Shown in pieces: positions 48,704-59,131 of a DNA stretch of 64,000 bases (the stretch's first letter is position 1; each line of letters begins with the position of its first letter). The notes beneath the pieces are model-generated. The model did no database searches. It saw nothing but the letters and a program-made list of their open reading frames with translations, and had not been told where the DNA came from. The stretch covers positions 62,001-126,000 of the forward strand of contig NZ_JSBW02000059.1 in NCBI RefSeq assembly GCF_000772705.2, in the 5' to 3' direction. Made by a program: the position numbers and the translations under genes. The stretch is from Xanthomonas vasicola (lineage in GTDB: Bacteria; Pseudomonadota; Gammaproteobacteria; Xanthomonadales; Xanthomonadaceae).

Positions 48704-49975
48704 TCAGTGGACGGTGACGCGCGGCGCGTCGCCAAAGTTGTCTGCACCGGAGACCACCACGCGGTCGCCGACCTGTAGCCCGGAGAGCACCTGCACTTCG
48801 CCCAGGCTGCTGACACCGAGCGTGACCGGGCGGCGCGCGGCGGTGTTGCCATCCATCACATAGGCATAGCTGCCGCCGGATTGTTCGACAAACGGGCCGC
48901 GTTCGACCTTGAGCACGTTGCGGCGCGTGTCCATCACCACGCGTGCGCTCATGCGCTGGCTCTGGCGCAGGCCTGGCGGCTGCTTGTCAGTGAAGCGGAT
49001 GCGCGCGGTGACTTCGCCATTGACCACTTCCGGCGACACCGCCGAGATAGCGCCGGCGAACGGTTCGCCGCTGCCGCTGGTGAGCTGGGCCGGCATGCCG
49101 ATCGCCAGATCGCGGGCGAAACTCTCCGGCACCTTGATCTCCACTTCGAACTTGGACAGATCCACCACGCCCAGAATCGGCGCGTTCGCCGCCACCTGGG
49201 TGTGCTGCACCGCCTGCACCTGGCCGACCTGGCCATCGAAGGGCGAGCGCAGCGTGAGCGCGTCCACCTGGCGCTGCACTTCGGCCACCACTGCGCGTTG
49301 GCGGTCTGCCAGCAGGCGCTTGTTGCGCGAATCCAGGTCCGCACCCTGGCTCTTCAACGCGGCATCGCGCTGGGCGTGCTGCAGGTCGATATCGGTCTTC
49401 TTCAAGGTGTCCTGCGCCTTGGCCAGTTCCACCTGCGGCACGGCGCCACCGTCGTAGCCGCGTTGGTAGCGCTCCAGGTCGCGCGCGGCAGCCTGCTTGT
49501 CGATCTGGGCCTGGTCGGTGAGCTTGCTGGCGTTGGCACGCGCCAGGGTGGCATCCAGGGCCGCGCGGCTGGATTCGGCCTCCAGGCCGGCCAGGGTGGC
49601 CTGCTCCTGCGCCAGCTTGCTACGCAGCTCGGGGCTGTCGATGCGCGCCAGTTCCTGGCCCTGCTTGACGACGTCGCCAGCCACCACGCTCAGCGTCACC
49701 GTGCCGGCAGAGATGGCGTACAGCACCGGGCTGTTGGCGGCGATCACGCGGCCGTCGGCGGCGATGTCGCGTACCAGGTCGCCTCGGGTGACGGTGGCAA
49801 CGCGCACGCGGCTGGCGTCGAACGAGCGGCTGCCGGCGCTCCACGCAGCCACGGCCCAGCCGATCCCGGCCAGCACCGTCACCGCGGCGACGCCAGGCCA
49901 CAGCCAACGGCGCCATGGCGCGCGCTGGGCGGGTGTGCGGAGAACCTGGTCCTGGGCAGAGGTATCGCGAATCAT
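48704..49975 (-). CDS. HlyD/MacA-type periplasmic adaptor
   Basis: A 423-residue adaptor with one N-terminal helix (LWPGVAAVTVLAGIGWAVAA), a biotinyl-lipoyl-like half-motif around IAADGRVIAANSP and LRSPFDGQVGQV, a long coiled-coil hairpin (about 110-215) and beta-barrel and membrane-proximal domains. It should link the ABC permeases to an outer membrane channel. ATG 49975 (MIRDTSAQ) is chosen: the GTG at 49999 would lie at or before the transcription start predicted from the sigma-54 element. It is the first gene of the seven-gene operon. Confidence 0.85.
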   Translation of the reverse strand: MIRDTSAQDQVLRTPAQRAPWRRWLWPGVAAVTVLAGIGWAVAAWSAGSRSFDASRVRVATVTRGDLVRDIAADGRVIAANSPVLYAISAGTVTLSVVAGDVVKQGQELARIDSPELRSKLAQEQATLAGLEAESSRAALDATLARANASKLTDQAQIDKQAAARDLERYQRGYDGGAVPQVELAKAQDTLKKTDIDLQHAQRDAALKSQGADLDSRNKRLLADRQRAVVAEVQRQVDALTLRSPFDGQVGQVQAVQHTQVAANAPILGVVDLSKFEVEIKVPESFARDLAIGMPAQLTSGSGEPFAGAISAVSPEVVNGEVTARIRFTDKQPPGLRQSQRMSARVVMDTRRNVLKVERGPFVEQSGGSYAYVMDGNTAARRPVTLGVSSLGEVQVLSGLQVGDRVVVSGADNFGDAPRVTVH

Positions 49976-50007
49976 GGTCGGCTGGCTCGGTGGCGTCACT
50001 GCGATAA

Positions 50008-50024
50008 AGCAGGACCCGTGCCAA
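50008..50024 (-). promoter_or_regulatory. Sigma-54 (-24/-12) promoter of the ABC operon
   Basis: Read on the minus strand, TGGCACGGGTCCTGCT has GG and GC ten bases apart, the invariant spacing of RpoN promoters, with a good TGGCAC half. The predicted start lies about 23 bases before the adaptor ATG. The operon itself encodes a sigma-54 activator. Confidence 0.65.
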
Positions 50025-50069
50025 CGTTCAAGTCATTGAAATGGATGGTTTTGTTGGCGTGGCGACCGG

Positions 50070-50157
50070 TGTCCGCAGTGTCCGCGGACACTGGGGGCGG
50101 ACACGCTGTCCGGGCACGGTCATGCAGCGGACAAGAGCGGACACGCTAAAATGTCCG
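50070..50157. promoter_or_regulatory. Cluster of seven CGGACA/TGTCCG hexamers
   Basis: TGTCCG occurs at 50070, 50079, 50107 and 50152, and CGGACA at 50085, 50098, 50128 and 50138. Taking the pair that abut at 50079-50090 as one site, they form an 18-base perfect palindrome (50076-50093) plus further inverted and direct repeats in 88 bases. They lie 50-145 bases upstream of the sigma-54 element, where enhancer-binding proteins sit, and just before glmS, which they could also affect. Confidence 0.6.
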
Positions 50158-50180
50158 ACTTCTTTTGCGAGAGCTGTCCT

Positions 50181-52010
<1,830 letters not shown>

Positions 52011-52362
52011 GTGCAGTCGCGATGGCGGCTGCATGCACTGCCAGCTGCGGGCAGTCGGCGCACGCACACATGGCGTATGCGGCTCTGTCCCTGCCACTCG
52101 CAGGATGGCGATTGATTGCGACGTCCTGCTGGCCGCGCCAACGGGCAACGCGTACGACGTTCAGTCCCTCGCGAAGCAGTCGCGACATCTTTGCCTTTGC
52201 ACGTGGCGCATGCCGATTCCAGAAAATGACCGTATCCGTCAGGCAAAGGCGCGGCAGCACTGCCAATAGCCGCTCTTAGCGCTCCTCCACCGCCTCTGCC
52301 AACCCAGTGGCCCAAGATATGCATAAGCTCCTTGCGAGGGTCTACACCACGCAGGAGGACGT
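52011..52362. other. Gene-free stretch after glmS
   Basis: 352 bases between glmS and the next plus-strand gene. Several short overlapping frames exist, but none has a start with a ribosome site or protein-like composition. I saw no repeat of the families found elsewhere. Confidence 0.4.
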
Positions 52363-52836
52363 ATGCACGAGTCTTTCAAACAGGGGGCGCCGGCCGAATT
52401 GTGGCAGGCGTTGGTGCGCGAGGCGGGGCAGCGGACGGCGCGTCCGCTGGACGAATCGCGCGAGCACTACTTGGTGTTCGTGTTGCTGCGCTTCCAGCGC
52501 GATGCGCATCTGCTGTCGCGTACACAGGCACTGGCATGGCTGCATGCGCAGGACCAGATCGGTAGCGTGCGCGCCGACGCATTGCGCGATGTGGGCGACG
52601 GCTGCCTGCTGATTGCAGGCCTGTTCCCAGGCGTGGCGCAACGCCGGCGGCTGAGTGTGGATTACTTCATCGACCTGGGTAGAGGCGCTTACGCCGAAGT
52701 GGCCGATACCCGCTGCAGCGATGCAGGTCTGTTCGCGCAACTGGCCGAGAGCTATCGCGAACTAGTGCGCACACTCGCTGCACTGCGCACCCCGCGCGAT
52801 TGGCAACCGAGCGCGGGTGGCATTTTGCATGCCTGA
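52363..52836 (+). CDS. Hypothetical protein, 157 aa
   Basis: A soluble helical protein, well supported by an ideal ribosome site (aggagg six bases before ATG 52363). It has EHYLVFVLLRFQRD and an aromatic RRRLSVDYFIDLGRGAYAEV segment. No signal peptide, membrane helix or catalytic motif is visible. I do not recognise the family. It probably forms a single-gene unit. Confidence 0.65.
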   Translation: MHESFKQGAPAELWQALVREAGQRTARPLDESREHYLVFVLLRFQRDAHLLSRTQALAWLHAQDQIGSVRADALRDVGDGCLLIAGLFPGVAQRRRLSVDYFIDLGRGAYAEVADTRCSDAGLFAQLAESYRELVRTLAALRTPRDWQPSAGGILHA

Positions 52837-53067
52837 GCAGTGAGCATCCGAGGGGCGGTCCCCACATGCGTCGGGACCGCCCCGACTGCGATGGCCGCGT
52901 TGTGCGGGCACACTATCCCTGCAGGTCGATCCGCCGGGTGCGTTGTGCCATTACCCGTCGATCAGAACCCTGCATGTTGTAGATCAGCGCGTGCAAGCGT
53001 TGGTGCATCGGTCGCGCTGCATGGGGGACATGCAGCGCGTCGCACTAATCCATAGGGACAGGGATTC

Positions 53068-54207
53068 ATGAAGACGTGTATCGCGGCGGTGCTATTGGCA
53101 CTGCCTGGGCTTGCCGTTGCGCAAGACGTGCCGCTGGGCTATGCCGGTCAGGGCGGAATGACGCTGCAGGAGATCGACCCTGCCATCTACGCGTATCACT
53201 ACGACCATGGATTCGTGGGCGAAGATGCGATGGGCTGGGATCCTGCGCTGCAATTTGCCTGGTCGCGCATTGCGGCCGCCAAGGTCTGCGCACAGCAATC
53301 GCCGTCCGATGCATTGATCGGCAAGCTGGTGGAGCAGTACGGCAAGGATGCCGGGGTGCATCAGGTCAACGGCATCGGCTTCCATGAAGCGCAGATGCGT
53401 GCGGCTGGCGCGTTCTGTACGCCTGCGCGCATTACCGAAGCCACGGCAGTGGCGCCAGCGTTCGCGGCTGGTGATTTTTCGACAGCAACGGCCTATGCCG
53501 CTGCTGCAGTTGCAGGCACTGTGTCGGTCGCTTCGACAGCCGAGCAGCCAAGTCTGCAGTCCGCTGCGGGCGCCATCGTTGCGCCATCGGCGGATTGGGC
53601 CTTGCAGCTTCCCTTACATTCCAGCATGCGAGTGGGCTCCAACGGTCTGCCCAACGGCGATGAAATGTTGCGTGTGGTGCGCCGCGGTCACACCGGAGTG
53701 GTCGTCGGCTTGCAAATCGCGACCAGCCTGTTTGCGCGCGGTGTTGCAGTGTCGACCTTCGGAAAAGACCAGCTGAAAGGCGAAAAGATGGAAGGCCTGG
53801 GGAATCCTGGCTACCAATTGCAGCGCGATGCAGTCAACGCCCATTTGAAGACCTATTTCACCGGACATCCAGCCGCACTGCCAGTGGACCCGTTCCCGTT
53901 GCAGGTGCTGATGTCCGACTGGCTGCTCGTCTATCAAAGCCTGGCCGATACTAAATCGCCTTATGAGCTGCGCTATGCGGTCACGATCGGTGGTGAGCGC
54001 AGTGGTTTTCTGAAGCGCAAGGCGAGCCCGATCAGCCTGGACTGTGCGCCGACACCGCGCACCGCCTCGCTGGAAGAATGGGAAGCCAACAATTACGCCT
54101 TGGTCAAAGAAGCTGCACAAGCCTATAGCGACGAATGCGCAACGAAATTCGCCGAGCGCTTGCCGCAATGGTTTCCAGACAGAGGTGTTGTTGCAACGTC
54201 CAACTGA
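53068..54207 (+). CDS. Secreted hypothetical protein, 379 aa
   Basis: The precursor has a Sec signal peptide (TCIAAVLLALPGLAVA, cleaved before QDVPLG). The mature protein has an Ala/Thr-rich low-complexity stretch (about 125-175) between a helical N-terminal part and a mixed C-terminal domain that includes LPVDPFPLQVLMSDWLLVYQ. Four or more Cys are spread through it. Family and role are unknown. It is convergent with the type IV effector gene and shares its terminator hairpin. Confidence 0.6.
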   Translation: MKTCIAAVLLALPGLAVAQDVPLGYAGQGGMTLQEIDPAIYAYHYDHGFVGEDAMGWDPALQFAWSRIAAAKVCAQQSPSDALIGKLVEQYGKDAGVHQVNGIGFHEAQMRAAGAFCTPARITEATAVAPAFAAGDFSTATAYAAAAVAGTVSVASTAEQPSLQSAAGAIVAPSADWALQLPLHSSMRVGSNGLPNGDEMLRVVRRGHTGVVVGLQIATSLFARGVAVSTFGKDQLKGEKMEGLGNPGYQLQRDAVNAHLKTYFTGHPAALPVDPFPLQVLMSDWLLVYQSLADTKSPYELRYAVTIGGERSGFLKRKASPISLDCAPTPRTASLEEWEANNYALVKEAAQAYSDECATKFAERLPQWFPDRGVVATSN

Positions 54208-54282
54208 CGTCTCAGATTGGCGGACGCCCGATGTCCGTCGCCTGACGTGATCTGCAAGGATCGTGCAACACAGCGCTAAACC

Positions 54283-54326
54283 AGAAGGGGCACCGATCCA
54301 TCGATCAGTGCCCCTTCTGTCTTTTC
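54283..54326. terminator. Bidirectional terminator hairpin
   Basis: agaaggggcaccgatc (54283-54298) and gatcagtgccccttct (54303-54318) pair with one mismatch around catc, followed by gtcttttct. It separates the convergent secreted-protein gene and the type IV effector gene. Confidence 0.75.
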
Positions 54327-54339
54327 TACCGCAGCACAA

Positions 54340-56217
54340 TCAACCGACGCTGCGCGCCTGGTTACGTTGTTGCTCGTGCTGATTCTGTGCCTGCGTTTGC
54401 GACTGCGCTTCTTGGCGCACGGCATTGCTGCTTTGCTCCAACGGGCGTTCCGCAGCGGCTGCCTTGTCGGTGTAAACCCGCTGATGCGCTGGGTCGTTTA
54501 GCTGACCCTGCACGCCGAACAGTCCATTGCCATCCTTGCTCGGCGCCACCACGTCGATGCGCTGCAAGCCGCTGACTTTAGCTTCGAAAGTCATGTGGCC
54601 GGCAGTGTTCAACAACTGCTGCCGGTTGGCGAAAGCATTCGGACCCAGCTGTTCCAGCTTGCTGACGGCTTGATTGAACAGCGGGTGATCGGGGTTGGTT
54701 TTCTCAGAGAGCAGTGGCGTTTTTTCCGCCTGCCTCAGCGCAGCTTGCGTATCGCGGCCAACCACACCGTCGTCCTGTAGCCCATGCGCACGCTGGAACG
54801 CCTTAACAGCTTCGCTCGTCCGCTGGCCATAGGCACCGTCGGGCTTGAGCTCGTGGCCGTTAGCATCCTTGTAACCCAGTTGCTGGAGCGTCTGCTGCAA
54901 TGTGCGTACGTCTGCGCCACGTGCATTTTCGCGCAGGACACCCGACGCATCAGCGGCGGCATATGCCTGGCTGGGTTTGTGCTCGGTCGCTGCGTGAGAT
55001 TGCTGCTTGGTCTGGCTGCGCTCCTGCAACAAGTTGCGCGCCTCAGACAGCGGGTCGCTGGCGTAGAGCTTGACGCCCTTGGCGCGCTTGCGCTCCAGGT
55101 AGGAATCCAGCGAACTGAGTTCGACACCTTCGCCGCCGCGCGATTGGCTGATCTTGAGCTGGCCATCCTTGGGGTCACGCACCACCATCGTGATGTGGTC
55201 GATGTCCTTGTAGCGTCCCTTGTCCCAACTCTGCGGGCCATTGTCCTCGCCGATGATCATGCCCTCTTTGAGGGTCTGCGCAGTGACGTCCTTACCTTGG
55301 ATCAGTACACCAGAGCGCAGCTCGGCTTTGTGCAGCAATTCGGATGCACTGTCGAAACCAGTGCTGAACTTTTCGTCCTTGGTGAAGATGGCCTTGCCGG
55401 CGCCCTTGTTGATCTCATCCATGGTCGCGTTCTGCATCTCGACCACCCAGCCGGAGCAATCGACCCTGCCTTTGTCTGGATCTTTTGCGCCCAGCCCGTA
55501 TTTGACGTGATCGTATTTGTTGGTGAGGTCATAGGCCGCGTGAAGCGCGATACCGTGCGCTGTAGCGTTCGCCGGCTGGGCAGGTGCAGACTGCGACGGT
55601 CCTTGCTGCGTGGCCGAAATGGGCTCGATGCCTTTTTCGGGAATACGGATACGGTCCATCTTCGTATCCCAGTACTGCACAAACGTCTGCGCCATATCCT
55701 TGTCGGACATGCGCCGGAACGTTGCCGCATCCACGCCGGTCAACGACTTCAGCTCTCTCTCGCCGACATTGTTGAGAATGTTGGCGCGTGTGCTTTCCAG
55801 GCCAAAAGATCCCGTGGCAATCGCGGTCTGCAGAGAGCGGTAGCCACCGGCGCCTTGCTGATGGGCCAGGTACATATCCAGGCCATCGGGCTTCGGCTTG
55901 CCCGACAGATAAGGCCGCCCATCGCGTTCGTGCCGATTAATCAGGATCGTCCGGTTATCCAGATACAGCCGCGCTGCTGCGTCGGTGTTGACCACCGCGT
56001 CCAGCTCGCGTCCGGCAATGCCGTACTGCTGGGCGGTTGGCGGAGTGAACTGGAACAGTCCTTTTGCACCACCAGGACCGCGGCTGGCCAACTCGTCGAA
56101 GGCGCCGCCAGTCTCTACGTGGGCAAAACGCAGGAAGTCGTCACGCGGAATATTCCGCTCGGCCGCTTCGCGTTCGATGATGTCGAGCACTTGGGCTCGT
56201 GAGTAGTTCGTCGGCAT
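54340..56217 (-). CDS. Type IV secretion antibacterial effector (X-Tfe)
   Basis: The 625-residue protein has four parts. Residues 1-190 are lysozyme/lytic transglycosylase-like, with the likely catalytic Glu35 in HVETGG and GAKGLFQFTPPTAQQYG. Residues 220-390 look like an NlpC/P60-type peptidase, with Cys254 (VDCSGW) and His341 (DHITMVV). Residues 425-495 are a peptidoglycan-binding PG_binding_1 repeat (GYGQRTSEAVKAFQ-like). Residues 508-600 are an XVIPCD, the signal recognised by VirD4 of the Xanthomonas killing T4SS (NPDHPLFNQAV), with a Gln-rich tail. It would hydrolyse rival cell walls. No signal peptide is present, as expected. The T4SS itself is elsewhere. Confidence 0.85.
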   Translation of the reverse strand: MPTNYSRAQVLDIIEREAAERNIPRDDFLRFAHVETGGAFDELASRGPGGAKGLFQFTPPTAQQYGIAGRELDAVVNTDAAARLYLDNRTILINRHERDGRPYLSGKPKPDGLDMYLAHQQGAGGYRSLQTAIATGSFGLESTRANILNNVGERELKSLTGVDAATFRRMSDKDMAQTFVQYWDTKMDRIRIPEKGIEPISATQQGPSQSAPAQPANATAHGIALHAAYDLTNKYDHVKYGLGAKDPDKGRVDCSGWVVEMQNATMDEINKGAGKAIFTKDEKFSTGFDSASELLHKAELRSGVLIQGKDVTAQTLKEGMIIGEDNGPQSWDKGRYKDIDHITMVVRDPKDGQLKISQSRGGEGVELSSLDSYLERKRAKGVKLYASDPLSEARNLLQERSQTKQQSHAATEHKPSQAYAAADASGVLRENARGADVRTLQQTLQQLGYKDANGHELKPDGAYGQRTSEAVKAFQRAHGLQDDGVVGRDTQAALRQAEKTPLLSEKTNPDHPLFNQAVSKLEQLGPNAFANRQQLLNTAGHMTFEAKVSGLQRIDVVAPSKDGNGLFGVQGQLNDPAHQRVYTDKAAAAERPLEQSSNAVRQEAQSQTQAQNQHEQQRNQARSVG

Positions 56218-56239
56218 CGCTCAAGGTCCTTGATTGAGT

Positions 56240-56261
56240 GCTGCAGCCACGTGGCTGCAGC
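56240..56261. repeat. Perfect 22-bp palindrome between immunity and effector genes
   Basis: gctgcagccac (56240-56250) is exactly mirrored by gtggctgcagc (56251-56261), in the 79-base gap between the immunity and effector genes and 23 bases before the effector start. It could be a regulator site or an attenuating hairpin. Confidence 0.6.
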
Positions 56262-56296
56262 GGTACGCCGCCCGAACCAATTCCTTTGGTCCTGTA

Positions 56297-57199
56297 TTAA
56301 GGGGTCGGCAAATACGATTTGTGGGCCGCATCGTAGCGATATTCAACCGTCTCGTCACCCCCGCTCGTCGGCGGATCTGCGGAAACGGTCACCCGCAGTG
56401 CAGGTAGGCCGGGCTGCTTCACGAACGCGAGCTTGCTGCTGTTCTTGAAGCAGGCAATCTTCCCAGGCGCATCCTCGTCACAATCTGCACTGTTGTCCTG
56501 CCCCGCCGGGACATTGCCGATATAGGTCCAATGCTTGTCGTTGACGTTATCGGTGTCCTTCGGGTTGAACACCAGCGTGTCGTAAGAAAGGATGCGTACG
56601 CCCGACTGCAGGCTCCAGGTCGGCACGGCAAGGACCAGCCGGCCGTCGTCGGTGGCAAAGGTCTCCGGCTTACGTTTGGTGTCGACGGTGTTGCCTTGTT
56701 CCATGCCGCCGAATTCGCCGATGTAAGGCTCTGCGCCAAGCAGCTTCCAAGGGGTTTTGCTTCCTGGTTCACTGGTCACGAAGGTGGCATGGGCCAAGGT
56801 CACCTTGGTGCCGGGCGCGGGAGAGTGATCGTCGCTTTCAGCGCCGAAGCGCTCGGGCGTTTCCCACGCAAAGCCGGTGTAATAGCGCGTACCGCTGAGT
56901 TCGAACTGAAAGCCGTACCAATAATTGATCCAGCTGCCATTGGCGACCTCGTAGGAGGTGGCACCATCGCCGTCCACGTTGCTGATGAAATACAGCACGC
57001 TGTCGGTCCGCGGCGGCTGCAATTGTTGGGTCGATCCCTGGGTTGCGTCCTGCATGGGAGATGCATCCTTGTCTGAAGGTTTGGGAGTGGTACTGGCCGC
57101 GGCTGCGGCAGTCTTCGGAGCTGTGGTGTCCGGTGTCGCCGGCTTGCAGGCGGCGATGGTTGCTAGCGCAAGAATCAGTGGAATCTTCCTGACGAGCAT
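56297..57199 (-). CDS. Immunity lipoprotein (X-Tfi) of the T4SS effector
   Basis: A 300-residue lipoprotein: the signal peptide ends TIAAC (Cys18), then a Thr/Pro-rich linker (to about residue 60) and a mainly beta domain (WINYWYGFQFELSG, HWTYIGNVPAG). Two Cys (ADCDED, IACFKN) may form a disulfide. Type IV effectors of X. citri are encoded with periplasmic lipoproteins that block their muralytic domains. Position upstream of the effector on the same strand and export to the periplasm make that the best reading here; there is no sequence motif specific for it. Confidence 0.7.
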   Translation of the reverse strand: MLVRKIPLILALATIAACKPATPDTTAPKTAAAAASTTPKPSDKDASPMQDATQGSTQQLQPPRTDSVLYFISNVDGDGATSYEVANGSWINYWYGFQFELSGTRYYTGFAWETPERFGAESDDHSPAPGTKVTLAHATFVTSEPGSKTPWKLLGAEPYIGEFGGMEQGNTVDTKRKPETFATDDGRLVLAVPTWSLQSGVRILSYDTLVFNPKDTDNVNDKHWTYIGNVPAGQDNSADCDEDAPGKIACFKNSSKLAFVKQPGLPALRVTVSADPPTSGGDETVEYRYDAAHKSYLPTP

Positions 57200-57402
57200 T
57201 CGGGTGCATCCATTGCGGAGGGCGGCGAAAGTCTACTCCAGCCCGGCGATGTGTCCAGTCGTTGCGCCGGATACGGCGGTGCCCGCGCGCCTTGGTGCCG
57301 TGTGGCCTTCGGGTAGCGGACGCGTGGCCCTTTCGCCTGCGCATCCGCTGGTTTCCATGCCCATCCCTGCCAAGACGCCAGCCTGCCGCGTAAGCCGCGG
57401 AT

Positions 57403-57927
57403 TTATGCCAATGGCGTATTGGAAATGATCTCTACCCAGTAACCATCCGGGTCCTTGATGAAGGCCAGGTGCTTCATGCGGCCGTCTTCCAGACGTTTCT
57501 GGTAGGGCACGTTGAGGCTGTCGAAGCGTGCGCAGGCGGCATGGATGTCCGGCACTGAAACGCAGATGTGGCCGAAGCCGCGCGGGTCGCTGTTGCCGTC
57601 GTGGTAGACCGGCCCGTCCTGGGTTTCGGTGCCGTGATTGTGGGTAAGTTCGAGCACGCCGGGGATGCCGGCCATCCACAGGCGACGCTGCGCGTCGTCA
57701 TCGGGAATAGCGGTGCCTTCCGGTAGCAGCGCGAGAAAATACAGGCTGAATTTTGCGTCGGCAAAATCGCGTACGTCAAGCAGGCGGAAGCCCAGCACGC
57801 GTGTGTAAAAATCCAGCGACTGCTTGGCATCCTTGACGCGCAGCATGGTGTGGTTGAACACGAAGCCGTGCGTTTCGGTGGGCGCGGTGGTGGCACCAGG
57901 TACGTGTTGCAGATCGTTCAAAGGCAT
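57403..57927 (-). CDS. gloA: Lactoylglutathione lyase (glyoxalase I)
   Basis: The 174-residue glyoxalase has the eukaryote/proteobacterial GloA pattern: FNHTMLRVKDAKQSLDFYTR, GVLELTHNHGTE, GFGHICVSVPDI and KDPDGYWVEII. These hold the metal ligands His, Glu, His and Glu. It turns the methylglyoxal-glutathione hemithioacetal into lactoylglutathione. Its length and internal insert (HNHGTETQDGPVYHDGNSDP) are typical of the longer zinc-type enzymes. The start is ATG 57927. It appears to be a single-gene unit. Confidence 0.9.
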   Translation of the reverse strand: MPLNDLQHVPGATTAPTETHGFVFNHTMLRVKDAKQSLDFYTRVLGFRLLDVRDFADAKFSLYFLALLPEGTAIPDDDAQRRLWMAGIPGVLELTHNHGTETQDGPVYHDGNSDPRGFGHICVSVPDIHAACARFDSLNVPYQKRLEDGRMKHLAFIKDPDGYWVEIISNTPLA

Positions 57928-58084
57928 GGCGGTTTCCTGGGTTGAAAAGGGAGCAGCGTGCTGCGTCACTGTTGATGCTAGCGAGGGCGGGGTAGTTGGC
58001 GTGTCATGGCCTGTGGCAGCGTTTCTGATGCGTTGGCGTTGATGAGGGTGCCGAACGCAGCGGCCGCTGTACGACGCCGTTACC

Positions 58085-59131
58085 TCAGAACCACATGCGG
58101 AAACCGGCAACGAAGCGGCTGTCGCGTGCTGGCGTATCGTCTATCGCCGCACGTTGTGCGCTATCGCCGAAGCGGCGGCTATGCACCCAGCCGATGTACG
58201 GCGCGAAGCGGCGGGTGATTTCGTAGCGCAGGCGCAGGCCAAGCTCGACTTCTTCCAGGCCGCTGCCAATCCCGCGGCGGTTGTCGTCGGTGAGCGCGAT
58301 GTCGGCTTCCACGCGCGGTTGCAGGATCAATCGGTTGGTCACCAGTACTTCGTATTCGCCTTCCAGCCGCAGGGCTGCGCGGCTGCCGTTGCCCACATAC
58401 AACGTGGCTTCGGTTTCGAACTTGTACGGCGCCAGTCCCTGCACGCTGAAGGCCGCCCAGCTGCGATGTTCGCCTGTGCCGATGTCCTGACGCGTGCCGA
58501 CGAGCAGATCCCACCACGGCGAGATCGCGTGGCCGTAGAAGGCTTCCAGCGAGGCGGATTCGGTGCGTCCGTCGTGCCGCTCGCCTTCGCTGCGCAGCCA
58601 GAGCCGGTCGATGTCGCCGCCGATCCATGCGCGTGATTCCCACGCCCGGCCGCTACCGCGATCTGTGTTGGAAGCTTCCAGCCGATCAACCAGGACGTAG
58701 TGGTTGATGCCTGCCGAGTGCATCGCGTGCGCCTGCAATGGCGCGAATGCGGCGGCGATGTCGTCCGCGGTGGGTGTAGGGATAGGCTCGCGTGGAAGTG
58801 CGGTACTGCCTGTATTGGCCAGGTCGCCGGTGATTGCGGTGTTGGTGGGCCGCGTGTGGTCCATCTTCGAGTGATCCATCGAGGCATGATCCATTGCCTG
58901 GTGGTTCATGGCGCCAGTCTCCATGTCATCGTGCGACATGGCGGCGTGGTCCATGCGTGCAGCCTGAGATGATGCAGGCGTCTTATGCACGCCATCGGTC
59001 ATCTGCATCGCATGGTCCTGCATCGCCTGTGGTGCGTCCTCCATCGCATCGTGCCGATGCTCCTGCGCAACCGCAGATGCACTTGCCAAACACGCGGTCG
59101 CCAACCACGCCTGCATGCGAAAGCGGCTCAT
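58085..59131 (-). CDS. copB: Copper resistance protein B (outer membrane)
   Basis: The 348-residue precursor has a signal peptide (ATACLASASAVA). A Met/His/Asp-rich N-terminal part (residues 25-95, repeated MDHAAM-like units) can hold several Cu ions. The C-terminal beta barrel (about 130-348) ends in the aromatic strand VAGFRMWF. CopB binds copper at the outer membrane. Its start overlaps the copA stop by ATGA. It is the last gene of the copL-copA-copB unit. Confidence 0.92.
   Translation of the reverse strand: MSRFRMQAWLATACLASASAVAQEHRHDAMEDAPQAMQDHAMQMTDGVHKTPASSQAARMDHAAMSHDDMETGAMNHQAMDHASMDHSKMDHTRPTNTAITGDLANTGSTALPREPIPTPTADDIAAAFAPLQAHAMHSAGINHYVLVDRLEASNTDRGSGRAWESRAWIGGDIDRLWLRSEGERHDGRTESASLEAFYGHAISPWWDLLVGTRQDIGTGEHRSWAAFSVQGLAPYKFETEATLYVGNGSRAALRLEGEYEVLVTNRLILQPRVEADIALTDDNRRGIGSGLEEVELGLRLRYEITRRFAPYIGWVHSRRFGDSAQRAAIDDTPARDSRFVAGFRMWF

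Noticed and set aside
50151..50180. Ten-codon extension of glmS
   Set aside because: GlmS needs Cys directly after the initiator Met, which fixes the start at 50181.
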